From Streptomyces sp. SolWspMP-5a-2 (lineage in GTDB: Bacteria; Actinomycetota; Actinomycetes; Streptomycetales; Streptomycetaceae): a stretch of 33,897 nucleotides of DNA. The translations under genes were made by a program, and so were the position numbers. Of the stretch, positions 1-7,817 are shown piece after piece. The notes under the pieces are model-generated. The model ran no database searches. It was not told where the DNA came from and worked only from the letters and a program-made list of their open reading frames with translations. Within the stretch, counting starts at the first letter, position 1. Each line of letters begins with the position of its first letter. The stretch is taken from NCBI RefSeq assembly GCF_900091845.1, contig NZ_FMCI01000272.1:1-33897 (forward strand), read 5' to 3'.

Positions 1-9
1 TCCTTTTAG

Positions 10-53
10 AGCTCTGGCTCTTGGGCATACCGCCCGAGGGCCAGAGCTTTTTT
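10..53 (+). terminator. Rho-independent terminator of an upstream gene
   Basis: A 9-base perfect stem (AGCTCTGGC at 10-18 with GCCAGAGCT at 40-48) encloses a second GGGC/GCCC pairing and is followed by a run of six T. This is a canonical intrinsic terminator for a plus-strand gene that lies left of the window. It insulates the phosphatidyltransferase gene that follows. Confidence 0.85.
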
Positions 54-56
54 GCG

Positions 57-86
57 TTGAGGTAGGGTCAGGGGGCATCGTAGGCA
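57..86 (+). promoter_or_regulatory. Candidate housekeeping promoter of the phosphatidyltransferase gene
   Basis: TTGAGG at 57-62 and TAGGCA at 81-86 are separated by 18 bases, resembling the vegetative (HrdB-type) promoter of Streptomyces. It lies just after the upstream terminator and about 25 bases before the GTG start. AGGAGG at 99-104 is the ribosome binding site. Confidence 0.5.
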
Positions 87-111
87 ATTTCCCTCATCAG
101 GAGGCCCCCGG

Positions 112-720
112 GTGGAGGTCCAGGAGACCCGCGTCCAGACGGACCGGGTCCTCACCATCCCCAACATCCTCAGCATGGCGCGGCTGCTCGGCGTGCCACT
201 GTTCCTGTGGCTGATTCTGCGGCCGGAGTTCGGGGGACCCAAGAGTGACGGCTGGGCGCTCCTGGTGCTCGCCCTCAGCGGGATCAGCGACTATCTGGAC
301 GGCAAGCTGGCCCGCCGCTGGAACCAGATCAGCAGCCTCGGCCGGCTCCTCGACCCCGCGGCCGACCGGCTCTACATTCTTTCCACTCTGCTCGGACTCA
401 CCTGGCGCGAGATCCTCCCGCTGTGGTTGACGGCTCTCCTGCTGGCGCGCGAGTTGGTTCTCCTGGTGATGGTGGGCATCCTCAGGCGACACGGCTATCC
501 GCCGCCCCAGGTGAACTTCCTCGGGAAGGCCGCCACCTTCAACCTCATGTACGCCTTCCCGCTGCTCCTGCTCAGTGACGGAGGCAACTGGATCTCGTCA
601 CTGGCTGCTATTTTCGGATGGGCGTTCGCCGGATGGGGTACAACTCTGTATTGGTGGGCAGGAGTCCTGTACGTGGTACAAGTCCGTCGACTGCTCCGTG
701 CGGACACCCAGGCCGAATGA
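112..720 (+). CDS. CDP-alcohol phosphatidyltransferase, probable cardiolipin synthase
   Basis: This is a 202-residue integral membrane enzyme of the CDP-alcohol phosphatidyltransferase family. It carries the full signature D(x2)DG(x2)AR(x8)G(x3)D(x3)D at residues 60-85 (D60, D63, G64, A67, R68, G77, D81, D85), which binds metal and the CDP-diacylglycerol head group. Several hydrophobic helices follow. The GTG start sits 7 bases after AGGAGG. Family members make phosphatidylglycerophosphate or, in the eukaryotic-type branch, join CDP-diacylglycerol to phosphatidylglycerol to give cardiolipin. I recall that the Streptomyces coelicolor protein in this same position (SCO1389) was shown to be a eukaryotic-type cardiolipin synthase, and the mycobacterial syntenic gene is named pgsA2. 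The family is certain; the exact product is an inference from position. Confidence 0.9.
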   Translation: MEVQETRVQTDRVLTIPNILSMARLLGVPLFLWLILRPEFGGPKSDGWALLVLALSGISDYLDGKLARRWNQISSLGRLLDPAADRLYILSTLLGLTWREILPLWLTALLLARELVLLVMVGILRRHGYPPPQVNFLGKAATFNLMYAFPLLLLSDGGNWISSLAAIFGWAFAGWGTTLYWWAGVLYVVQVRRLLRADTQAE

Positions 721-833
721 ACCCGCCGATCGGGGACGGCCGCTGTCCGATGGCTCCCGACAGAGAAGTGCGGGACAATCAGGACGGGTGAAGTCGGCAG
801 GACCGTCGTCTCTTCGAGGAGGACGCTTCCGAC

Positions 834-3329
834 ATGAAGGCCGTCGTGATGGCCGGAGGTGAAGGCACACGCCTTCGCCCCATGACCTCAAGCATGCCCA
901 AGCCGCTCCTGCCCGTGGTCAACCGACCGATCATGGAGCACGTGCTTCGGCTGCTGAAAAGGCATGGGCTGAACGAAACCGTCGTCACTGTCCAGTTCCT
1001 GGCCTCGTTGGTCAAGAACTACTTCGGTGACGGTGAAGAGCTCGGAATGGAGCTCACCTATGCCAATGAGGAGAAGCCGCTCGGAACCGCAGGCAGCGTC
1101 AAGAACGCCGAAGAGGCGTTGCGGGACGACGCCTTTCTGGTCATCTCCGGTGACGCCCTCACCGACTTCGACCTGACCGAGCTGATCAACTTCCACAAGG
1201 AAAAGGGTGCGCTGGTCACCGTCTGTCTGACGCGTGTGCCCAATCCCCTGGAATTCGGCATCACGATCGTCGACGAAGAGGGCAAGGTCGAGCGCTTCCT
1301 GGAGAAGCCGACCTGGGGACAGGTCTTCTCCGACACGGTGAACACCGGCATCTACGTCATGGAGCCCGAGGTCTTCGACTACGTCGAGGCCGATGTGCCG
1401 GTCGACTGGTCCGGAGACGTCTTCCCGCAGCTGATGAAGGAAGGCAAGCCCATCTACGGCTACATCGCCGAGGGCTACTGGGAGGACGTCGGCACCCACG
1501 AGAGCTACGTGAAGGCCCAGGCCGACGTCCTCGAGGGCAAGGTCGACGTCGAACTCGACGGGTTCGAGATCTCGCCCGGCGTGTGGGTCGCCGAAGGCGC
1601 CGAGGTCCACCCCGACGCCGATCTCCGCGGGCCCCTCTACATCGGCGACTACGCCAAGGTCGAGGCCGACACGGAGATCCGGGAACACACCGTCGTCGGC
1701 TCCAACGTCGTCGTCAAGAGCGGGGCGTTCCTGCACCGTGCCGTCGTGCACGACAACGTGTACGTCGGCGAGCACAGCAATCTGCGCGGCTGCGTCGTCG
1801 GCAAGAACACCGACATCATGCGGGCCGCCCGGATCGAGGACGGCGCCGTCATCGGCGACGAGTGCCTGATCGGCGAAGAGTCGATCGTGCAGGGGAACGT
1901 ACGGGTCTACCCGTTCAAGACCATCGAGGCCGGTGCCTTCGTCAACACCTCGGTCATCTGGGAGTCCAGAGGCCAGGCGCACCTCTTCGGCGCCCGCGGG
2001 GTGACCGGGATCCTGAACGTCGAGATCACGCCGGAACTCGCCGTGCGGCTGGCGGGCGCGTACGCGACGACCCTCAAGAAGGGGTCGACCGTCACCACGG
2101 CCCGCGACCACTCCCGCGGCGCCCGCGCGCTCAAGCGGGCGGTGATCTCCGCGTTGCAGGCCAGCGCCATCGACGTCCGTGACCTGGAGAACGTGCCGCT
2201 GCCGGTGGCGCGGCAGCAGACCGCGCGCGGCAGCGCCGGCGGCATCATGATCCGGACCACGCCCGGGGTGCCGGACTCCGTGGACATCATGTTCTTCGAC
2301 GGACAGGGCGCCGACCTGTCCCAGGGCAGTCAGCGCAAGCTGGACCGGGTCTTCGCGCGGCAGGAGTACCGGCGCGCGTTCCCCGGTGAGATCGGCGACC
2401 TGCACTTCCCGGCCAGCGTCTTCGACTCGTACACCGGGTCGCTGCTGCGCAACGTCGACACCACGGGCGTCGCCGAGTCCGGTCTGAAAGTCGTCGTCGA
2501 CGCCTCCAACGGAAGCGCCGGCCTCGTGCTGCCCAGCCTGCTCGGCAAGCTCGGCGTCGACTCGCTGACCGTCAACCCCGGACTCGACGAGTCACGGCCG
2601 ACCGAGACCGGTGACGTCCGCCGGGCCGGTCTGGTGCGGCTCGGCGAGATCGTGGCCTCCTCGCGGGCCGCGTTCGGCGTGCGCTTCGACCCGGTCGGCG
2701 AGCGGCTCTCGCTGGTCGACGAGAAGGGCCGGATCATCGAGGACGACCGCGCGCTCCTCGTGATGCTCGACCTGGTGGCCGCGGAGCGGCGCAGCGGGCG
2801 GGTGGCGCTGCCGGTGACCACGACGAGGATCGCCGAACAGGTGGCCGCGTACCACGGCACCCAGGTGGAGTGGACGACCACCTCGCCCGACGACCTGACC
2901 CGGGTCGGCCGGGACGACTCGACCATCTTCGGCGGCGACGGCCGGGGCGGTTTCATCGTCCCCGAGTTCAGCAGCGTCTTCGACGGGACGGCCGCCTTCG
3001 TCCGGCTCATCGGACTGGTGGCGCGCACGCAGCTCACGCTCAGCCAGATCGACGCCCGGATCCCGCGGGCGCACGTCCTCAAGAGCGATCTGGCGACCCC
3101 GTGGGCCGTCAAGGGCCTGGTGATGCGCCGGGTCGTCGAGGCGGCCGGAGACCGCTTCGTGGACACCACGGACGGCGTCCGGGTGGTGGAGACCGACGGT
3201 CGCTGGGTGATGGTCCTGCCCGACCCGGCCGAAGCGGTCACCCATCTGTGGGCCGAAGGGCCGGACGACGCGTCGGCGCAGGCCCTGATCGACGAGTGGT
3301 CGGCGGTCGTGGACAGCGCCGGGCGCTGA
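834..3329 (+). CDS. Mannose-1-phosphate guanylyltransferase-like protein fused to a degenerate phosphomannomutase
   Basis: This 831-residue protein has three parts. Residues 1-235 are a nucleotidyltransferase with the sugar-nucleotide loop GGEGTRLRPxTxxxPKP at the N-terminus, expected to make GDP-mannose or a related NDP-sugar. Residues about 250-370 are a left-handed beta-helix of hexapeptide repeats. Residues about 380-830 have the phosphohexomutase fold, but the catalytic elements are lost: the serine loop (normally TASHNP) reads RTTPGVP at 474-480, the metal loop (normally DGDADR) reads DPVGER at 619-624, and the sugar loop (normally GGEQSG) reads GGDGRGG at 700-706. The first domain looks active; the mutase part is probably non-catalytic, perhaps regulatory or structural. 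GAGGAGG at 816-822 precedes the ATG by 11 bases. It follows the cardiolipin synthase gene by 113 bases. Streptomyces uses GDP-mannose for protein O-mannosylation, but other ManC paralogues usually exist, so the physiological sugar is uncertain. Confidence 0.88.
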   Translation: MKAVVMAGGEGTRLRPMTSSMPKPLLPVVNRPIMEHVLRLLKRHGLNETVVTVQFLASLVKNYFGDGEELGMELTYANEEKPLGTAGSVKNAEEALRDDAFLVISGDALTDFDLTELINFHKEKGALVTVCLTRVPNPLEFGITIVDEEGKVERFLEKPTWGQVFSDTVNTGIYVMEPEVFDYVEADVPVDWSGDVFPQLMKEGKPIYGYIAEGYWEDVGTHESYVKAQADVLEGKVDVELDGFEISPGVWVAEGAEVHPDADLRGPLYIGDYAKVEADTEIREHTVVGSNVVVKSGAFLHRAVVHDNVYVGEHSNLRGCVVGKNTDIMRAARIEDGAVIGDECLIGEESIVQGNVRVYPFKTIEAGAFVNTSVIWESRGQAHLFGARGVTGILNVEITPELAVRLAGAYATTLKKGSTVTTARDHSRGARALKRAVISALQASAIDVRDLENVPLPVARQQTARGSAGGIMIRTTPGVPDSVDIMFFDGQGADLSQGSQRKLDRVFARQEYRRAFPGEIGDLHFPASVFDSYTGSLLRNVDTTGVAESGLKVVVDASNGSAGLVLPSLLGKLGVDSLTVNPGLDESRPTETGDVRRAGLVRLGEIVASSRAAFGVRFDPVGERLSLVDEKGRIIEDDRALLVMLDLVAAERRSGRVALPVTTTRIAEQVAAYHGTQVEWTTTSPDDLTRVGRDDSTIFGGDGRGGFIVPEFSSVFDGTAAFVRLIGLVARTQLTLSQIDARIPRAHVLKSDLATPWAVKGLVMRRVVEAAGDRFVDTTDGVRVVETDGRWVMVLPDPAEAVTHLWAEGPDDASAQALIDEWSAVVDSAGR

Positions 3330-3346
3330 ATCCGCACCACGCGCGC

Positions 3347-3384
3347 GTGCCGGACAAGTCTCCCCAAGGGGGCCTGTCCGGCAC
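3347..3384 (+). terminator. Hairpin between the manC-like gene and the DUF881 operon
   Basis: GTGCCGGACA (3347-3356) pairs perfectly with TGTCCGGCAC (3375-3384), and an inner CCCC/GGGG pairing shortens the loop. There is no T-run, which is common for terminators in very GC-rich actinobacteria. It lies 18 bases after the upstream stop codon, so it probably ends or attenuates that transcript. Confidence 0.6.
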
Positions 3385-3426
3385 GTCGGCAGGGCCATTC
3401 GGAGGTACTGCCCGCGACGTGCGACG

Positions 3427-4332
3427 ATGTGCGGCATGCCGCAGCAGCCCCCCGTTCGGAGGACACCCAGGTACCCCTCGCGTCCGGACGCGTCCATGTC
3501 GCTGCTCACCAACGTCATGGACCACAGTCTCGACGACGGGTACGCCGAGGCTGCCTCCCGGAAGCGTGCCGCGGGCGACGGGGGCATGCCCAAGACCCTG
3601 CGCGCCAGGCTCGGCCTCGCCGGTGGTCTCGTGCTGGCCGCCCTGGTGGTCACCGTGGGCGCGGCACAGGCGCGCGTGGCGGCCCCGGTGGTCGCCAAGG
3701 AGCGCGAGGAACTGATCGACCGGATCGACCGCGAGACGGAGACCGCCGACAAGCTCGAAGGCTCCGTCGACAAGCTCCGCGCCGAGGTGAACGCACGCCA
3801 GCAGGAAGCCCTGCGCACCAGCGGGGGCAGCGGCCGGGCCGACCTCGTGGGCGTCCTGGCGGGCGCCGTCGCCGTCCACGGGCCCGGCGTCAAGCTCGTC
3901 GTGAGCGACGCCAAGGAGGCCAGCAGCGGCGGCAACGGCAACCCCCGGGAGACCTCCGGCTTCTCCGACACCGGCCGGGTCCGCGACCGCGACATGCAGC
4001 GCGTCGTCAACGGGCTGTGGGCGTCGGGCGCCGAGGCGATCTCCATCAACGGGCAGCGCCTGACGGCCCTTTCGGCGATCAGGGCCGCGGGAGACGCGAT
4101 ACTGGTCGACAACAAGCCGCTCGTTCCGCCGTACACGGTGCTCGCCGTGGGCAACGGGAGCGAACTGAGCAGCACGTTTCAGGACAGCGCTGACGGGCTC
4201 TATCTGCACGCCCTTCAGGAGACCTACGGCATCCGGACCGCCATCTCCGTGGAGAGCGACCTCCGGCTGCCCGCGGCACCGAGTGTGATCGTACGTACAG
4301 CACAGCCGAAAACCGAGAAGGGCACATCGTGA
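3427..4332 (+). CDS. DUF881 family membrane-anchored protein (first copy)
   Basis: This is a 301-residue protein with one transmembrane helix at about 63-82, a coiled coil at about 90-128 and a DUF881 domain filling the C-terminal half on the outer face. The architecture matches the actinobacterial DUF881 proteins flanking Sbp (syntenic to Rv1823/Rv1825 of M. tuberculosis); molecular function is not established. The start is uncertain. ATG at 3427 is taken because its N-terminus is of the usual length, but the nearest GGAGG (3401-3405) is 21 bases away, and ATG at 3496 (residue 24) is an alternative with no better site. The stop overlaps the GTG of the next gene by four bases (GTGA), so translation is coupled. 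Confidence 0.85.
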   Translation: MCGMPQQPPVRRTPRYPSRPDASMSLLTNVMDHSLDDGYAEAASRKRAAGDGGMPKTLRARLGLAGGLVLAALVVTVGAAQARVAAPVVAKEREELIDRIDRETETADKLEGSVDKLRAEVNARQQEALRTSGGSGRADLVGVLAGAVAVHGPGVKLVVSDAKEASSGGNGNPRETSGFSDTGRVRDRDMQRVVNGLWASGAEAISINGQRLTALSAIRAAGDAILVDNKPLVPPYTVLAVGNGSELSSTFQDSADGLYLHALQETYGIRTAISVESDLRLPAAPSVIVRTAQPKTEKGTS

Positions 4333-4661
4333 TCGCCGTACTGGGCCTCATTGTGGGAGTGGTGGCCGGCCTCCTGGTCCGGCCTGAGGTGCCGGCGGTC
4401 GTCGAGCCGTACCTGCCGATCGCCGTGGTGGCCGCGCTCGACGCCGTCTTCGGGGGTCTGCGGGCCATGCTCGACGGTATCTTCGACGACAAGGTCTTCG
4501 TGGTGTCGTTCCTGTCGAACGTCGTCGTGGCGGCCCTGATCGTCTTCCTGGGCGACAAGTTGGGCGTGGGCGCACAGCTCTCGACCGGTGTCGTGGTCGT
4601 CCTCGGCATCCGCATCTTCTCCAACGCCGCGGCGATCCGCCGGCACGTCTTCCGGGCGTGA
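4329..4661 (+). CDS. sbp: Small basic protein Sbp family (DUF1290)
   Basis: This is a 110-residue membrane protein with three predicted hydrophobic segments and an arginine-rich C-terminus (RRHVFRA). The length, topology and position between two DUF881 genes identify the Sbp/DUF1290 family, found near division and cell-envelope genes in Gram-positive bacteria; its biochemical role is unknown. The GTG start overlaps the preceding stop by four bases, and the following ATG is four bases after its stop. The three genes therefore form one tightly coupled operon, and the products probably act together at the membrane. Confidence 0.88.
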   Translation: MIAVLGLIVGVVAGLLVRPEVPAVVEPYLPIAVVAALDAVFGGLRAMLDGIFDDKVFVVSFLSNVVVAALIVFLGDKLGVGAQLSTGVVVVLGIRIFSNAAAIRRHVFRA

Positions 4662-4665
4662 CGCG

Positions 4666-5502
4666 ATGAGCAACCATCACGGGGAGCCGCAGCACCGGCT
4701 GCGCAAGGAGCTGCCCGCCGAGGTGCCCGCCGTCGCGCCGTCCGAGGCTCCCGAGGACCCGCCCGCGGGGGAACCGGGGCTGACCGGCCGTCAACGGCTG
4801 GCACAGGGGCTGTGGCCGCCGCGGGTGACGCGGGCGCAACTCATCGTCGCGCTGCTGCTGTTCGGGCTCGGGTTCGGGCTGGCCGTGCAGGTCGCGTCGA
4901 ACAGCGACAGCGACAGCGCGCTGCGCGGCGCACGCCAGGAGGATCTTGTGCGCATCCTCGATGAACTGGATGACCGCACGCAGCGTCTAGAGGACGAGAA
5001 GCAGGGACTGGAGAAGCAGCGCGGCGAGCTGGAGAACAGCTCGGACCAGGCGGAGGAGGCGCGCAGGCAGACGGTCGAGAAGGAGAGGCAACTCGGCATT
5101 CTGGCGGGCACCGTGGCCGCCCAGGGTCCCGGCATCACGATGACCATCGAGGACACGAAGGGGACGGTCGAGTCGGACATGCTGCTCGACGCGATCCAGG
5201 AGCTGCGCGCGGCGGGTGCCGAGGCGATCCAGGTGAACGACGTACGGGTGGTGGCCCGTACCTATCTCACCGAGTCGGGAAAGACGGTGAGCGTGGACGG
5301 GAACAAGATCAACGCTCCCTATCGTTTCAAGGTCATCGGCAAGCCGGCCGACCTCGAACCGGCGCTGAACATCCCGGGAGGCGTGGTGCAGACTCTGGAG
5401 AAGGAGCAGGCCACCGTGACCGTGGAGCGGTCGGACAAGATCGTCGTGGACGCCTTGCGAGCGGCGAAGCAGCCTGACTACGCTCGGTCGTCCTCGCAGT
5501 GA
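4666..5502 (+). CDS. DUF881 family membrane-anchored protein (second copy)
   Basis: This is a 278-residue paralogue of the protein encoded upstream of Sbp. It has a proline/glutamate-rich cytoplasmic tail (1-55), one transmembrane helix (about 57-77), a long charged coiled coil (about 88-143) and a DUF881 domain to the end. ATG at 4666 is chosen because it follows the Sbp stop by four bases and gives an N-terminus typical of the family; the frame is open further upstream, but only through Sbp coding sequence. Two different DUF881 proteins bracketing Sbp suggest a heteromeric envelope complex. That is inference; the family fold and topology are directly visible. Confidence 0.87.
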   Translation: MSNHHGEPQHRLRKELPAEVPAVAPSEAPEDPPAGEPGLTGRQRLAQGLWPPRVTRAQLIVALLLFGLGFGLAVQVASNSDSDSALRGARQEDLVRILDELDDRTQRLEDEKQGLEKQRGELENSSDQAEEARRQTVEKERQLGILAGTVAAQGPGITMTIEDTKGTVESDMLLDAIQELRAAGAEAIQVNDVRVVARTYLTESGKTVSVDGNKINAPYRFKVIGKPADLEPALNIPGGVVQTLEKEQATVTVERSDKIVVDALRAAKQPDYARSSSQ

Positions 5503-5579
5503 ACCGGGGGTGCATGGAGCTCGTCCGGCAGGGGCATGAGCTTGCGGGGGGTCGGCGCACCGAATGGCAGGTGCGTGGT

Positions 5580-5607
5580 GGAAACTGTCTGGTGGATACG
5601 GACGTTG
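5580..5607 (+). promoter_or_regulatory. Possible ECF-sigma-type promoter upstream of the FHA gene
   Basis: GGAAAC (5580-5585) is followed after exactly 18 bases by GTTG (5604-5607). This resembles the GGAA..N18..GTT layout of SigR/SigE-type ECF promoters of actinobacteria. The 190-base gap before the FHA gene otherwise shows only a weak TTGTGA with no good -10. The match is suggestive because -35 is GGAAAC rather than GGAAT or GGAAC. Confidence 0.3.
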
Positions 5608-5692
5608 TGAGAATGTCCGGGTCGGCCGGTGTACGCAGTCAGGGTTCGTCCTGCCCCACGGGCGGGTCTGTTTCGGTCAAGGGGAATCGCCC

Positions 5693-6469
5693 GTGAAGTT
5701 GTTTGCGAAGTTGTTCGGCAAGAGCTCGCGAGAGAGCAACGCCAACGCGACGGCCCACCATCGCGTCCAGCCCGACGCGGAGGGCGGCCGTCCGCTGTTC
5801 CGGGATCAGGTCGGTGGTCCGGCCGGTGACATTCCCGGTGGTCAGGGCGCGGCGTCGGTTGACCCTGGCCAGTCCGGCGACATAGGTTTCGGGCAACCGT
5901 CAACCTCAAGTACGGGTGGAGGGTTTTCCCCTATGTCGGCCCTGGTGTGTACGAGGTGCGGTAACCGCAACGCGGAGAACAGCCGCTTCTGCTCCAACTG
6001 CGGTGCCCCGCTGCGGCCGGGCGCCACGCCGGAGCGTCCGTCGGAGACGACGTCCACGATCTCCATCTCCGGTCTCGAGGCGTACGACGCCGAGGTGACC
6101 GGGCAGACGCAGCTCCCGGCGCTCTCGCCGGAGGCGCAGGCCGCCGTGGACGCGCTGCCGCTGGGCTCCGCGCTCCTGGTGGTGCGCCGCGGGCCGAACT
6201 CGGGCAGCCGGTTCCTGCTCGACGGCGATCTGACGACCGCCGGCCGGCACCCGCAGAGCGACATCTTCCTGGACGACGTGACGGTCTCGCGCCGTCACGT
6301 GGAGTTCCGGCGGGCCGCGGACGCCTCCTTCACGGTGGCCGACGTCGGCTCCCTGAACGGCACCTACGTCAACCGGGAGCGGATCGACGAGGTCGCGCTC
6401 GCCAACGGCGACGAGGTGCAGATCGGCAAGTACCGGCTGGTCTTCTACGCGAGCCAGCCGGGTTACTGA
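5693..6469 (+). CDS. FHA-domain signalling protein with zinc ribbon, GarA/OdhI-like
   Basis: This is a 258-residue soluble protein. A zinc ribbon is formed by C86-x2-C89-x10-C100-x2-C103, an ETTS motif lies at 118-121, and an FHA domain spans about 165-245 with G184-R185, SRRH and SLNGTYVN. ETTS followed by FHA is the hallmark of GarA (mycobacteria) and OdhI (corynebacteria). There Ser/Thr kinases phosphorylate the ETTS threonines, which then bind the protein's own FHA domain and switch off inhibition of 2-oxoglutarate dehydrogenase and glutamate metabolism. The same role is inferred here. The zinc ribbon and an 80-residue N-terminal tail are extra relative to the classical 140-160 residue proteins. 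GTG at 5693 has AAGGGGA upstream; ATG at 5933 (residue 81) also has a strong GGTGGAGG site and could give a short 178-residue form. Confidence 0.88.
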   Translation: MKLFAKLFGKSSRESNANATAHHRVQPDAEGGRPLFRDQVGGPAGDIPGGQGAASVDPGQSGDIGFGQPSTSSTGGGFSPMSALVCTRCGNRNAENSRFCSNCGAPLRPGATPERPSETTSTISISGLEAYDAEVTGQTQLPALSPEAQAAVDALPLGSALLVVRRGPNSGSRFLLDGDLTTAGRHPQSDIFLDDVTVSRRHVEFRRAADASFTVADVGSLNGTYVNRERIDEVALANGDEVQIGKYRLVFYASQPGY

Positions 6470-6510
6470 CCCTTCCTCCGGACACCGTCCGGGGGTCGGA
6501 GGGAAGGTCC

Positions 6511-7248
6511 ATGCTGAGAACACCGAGCGGCGGTGCCGGACACGGCACCGCCGCCGCGGACAGCGGGCTGATGAGCATCGGCGCCGTGCTGAACACGCTG
6601 CGCGACGAGTTCCCCGAAGTCACCATCTCCAAGATCCGCTTCCTGGAGTCCGAGGGGCTCATCGAGCCGCGGCGGACCCCCTCGGGGTATCGCAAGTTCA
6701 GCCCCGCCGACGTCGAGCGCCTGGCCCATGTGCTGCGGATGCAGCGCGACCACTACCTGCCGCTCAAGGTGATCCGCGAGCACCTGGACGCCATGGAGCG
6801 CGGTGAGGCGGCGCCCCTGCCCGTCGTGGGGCGGCAGCGGGACGGGGAAGCCGCCCTGGAGGTCCTGGAAGGGCCCACGGCGGCCAGGATCGCCCGTGGT
6901 GAGCTGCTCGCCGCGGCCGGTATCGACGAGCGGGAACTCGCCGAGTGGGAGTCCTACGGCCTGCTGACGCCGCTGGCGGACGGGGTGTACGACGCCGAGG
7001 CGGTCACCGTGGCGGCCCTGGTGGTCGAGCTGGGCCGGTTCGGGATCGAACCGCGCCATCTGCGGGCCATGAAGGCGGCGGCCGACCGGGAGGCCGGTCT
7101 GGTGGACCAGGTGGTGGCCCCGCTCAAGCGCCACCGCAATCCGCAGACCCGGGCCCACGCGGAGGCCCGTACGAAGGAGCTGGCGGCGCTCACGGTGAAG
7201 CTGCACGGGGCTCTGGTGCGGACCGCGCTGGGTGTGCGGCTGCCCTGA
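6511..7248 (+). CDS. MerR-family transcriptional regulator, FtsR-like
   Basis: This is a 245-residue regulator. A MerR winged helix-turn-helix lies at about 20-90, with the recognisable run from SKIRFLESEGLIEP through SGYRKFSPADVERL, followed by a C-terminal region without cysteine metal-binding motifs. It lies 41 bases after the GarA/OdhI-like gene, the same arrangement as Rv1827-Rv1828 and odhI-ftsR, where FtsR of Corynebacterium glutamicum activates ftsZ. Regulation of cell division is therefore a reasonable inference. GGAGGG ends 7 bases before the ATG. It is probably cotranscribed with the FHA gene, because the short gap contains only a small GC-rich hairpin. Confidence 0.85.
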   Translation: MLRTPSGGAGHGTAAADSGLMSIGAVLNTLRDEFPEVTISKIRFLESEGLIEPRRTPSGYRKFSPADVERLAHVLRMQRDHYLPLKVIREHLDAMERGEAAPLPVVGRQRDGEAALEVLEGPTAARIARGELLAAAGIDERELAEWESYGLLTPLADGVYDAEAVTVAALVVELGRFGIEPRHLRAMKAAADREAGLVDQVVAPLKRHRNPQTRAHAEARTKELAALTVKLHGALVRTALGVRLP

Positions 7249-7321
7249 GCGGGGCGGTGCCGAAGGGGCCGGATAGTCCCCCGGATCCCGGCCCGACTAC
7301 CCAAACATCCCGGGCACGTCC

Positions 7322-7336
7322 TAGGGTTGCTGTGTG
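7322..7336 (+). promoter_or_regulatory. Candidate leaderless start: -10 element 6 bases before the DUF151 start codon
   Basis: TAGGGT at 7322-7327 matches the actinobacterial -10 form TAnnnT and is followed after six bases by the GTG start. No Shine-Dalgarno sequence precedes the start, which fits a leaderless transcript. A convincing -35 is not visible, so confidence is moderate. Confidence 0.45.
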
Positions 7337-7807
7337 AACGAGCTCGATGTCGTAGGTGTCCGGGTCGAAATGCCCTCCAACCAACCGATCGTGCTCCTGC
7401 GCGAAGTGGGAGGCGACCGCTACCTCCCCATCTGGATCGGGCCGGGGGAGGCGACGGCGATCGCCTTCGCTCAGCAGGGCATGGCCCCGGCGCGGCCGCT
7501 GACCCACGACCTGTTCAAGGACGTGCTGGAGGCCGTCGGCCAGGAGCTGACCGAAGTGCGCATCACGGACCTGCGGGAGGGTGTCTTCTACGCGGAGCTG
7601 GTCTTCGCCAGCGGGGTCGAGGTCAGCGCCCGGCCCTCCGACGCCATAGCGCTCGCCCTGCGCACCGGAACGCCGATCTACGGCAGCGACGGGGTGCTGG
7701 ACGACGCGGGGATCGCGATCCCGGACGAGCAGGAGGACGAGGTGGAGAAGTTCCGCGAGTTCCTCGACCAGATCTCGCCGGAGGACTTCGGCACCAGCAA
7801 CCAGTGA
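7334..7807 (+). CDS. Bifunctional nuclease family protein (DUF151/BFN)
   Basis: This is a 157-residue soluble protein covering the DUF151 domain from end to end, with the family's opening (ELDVVGVRVEMPSNQPIVLL), LPIWIGPGEATAIA, and the RPSDAIALALRTGTPIY block near residues 98-115. An acidic tail follows. Some members act as nucleases with DNase and RNase activity; the bacterial role is poorly known. The neighbours, MerR on both sides, match Rv1828-Rv1829-Rv1830. The GTG start has no ribosome binding site but has a -10-like TAGGGT six bases upstream, so leaderless translation is likely. Confidence 0.88.
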   Translation: MNELDVVGVRVEMPSNQPIVLLREVGGDRYLPIWIGPGEATAIAFAQQGMAPARPLTHDLFKDVLEAVGQELTEVRITDLREGVFYAELVFASGVEVSARPSDAIALALRTGTPIYGSDGVLDDAGIAIPDEQEDEVEKFREFLDQISPEDFGTSNQ

Positions 7808-7817
7808 GCCTCCTCAC

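Noticed and set aside
888..2405. 505-codon open frame on the minus strand opposite the manC-like gene
   Set aside because: It lies wholly antisense to a well-supported gene, has no family motif or ribosome binding site, and is a normal shadow of GC-rich codon bias.
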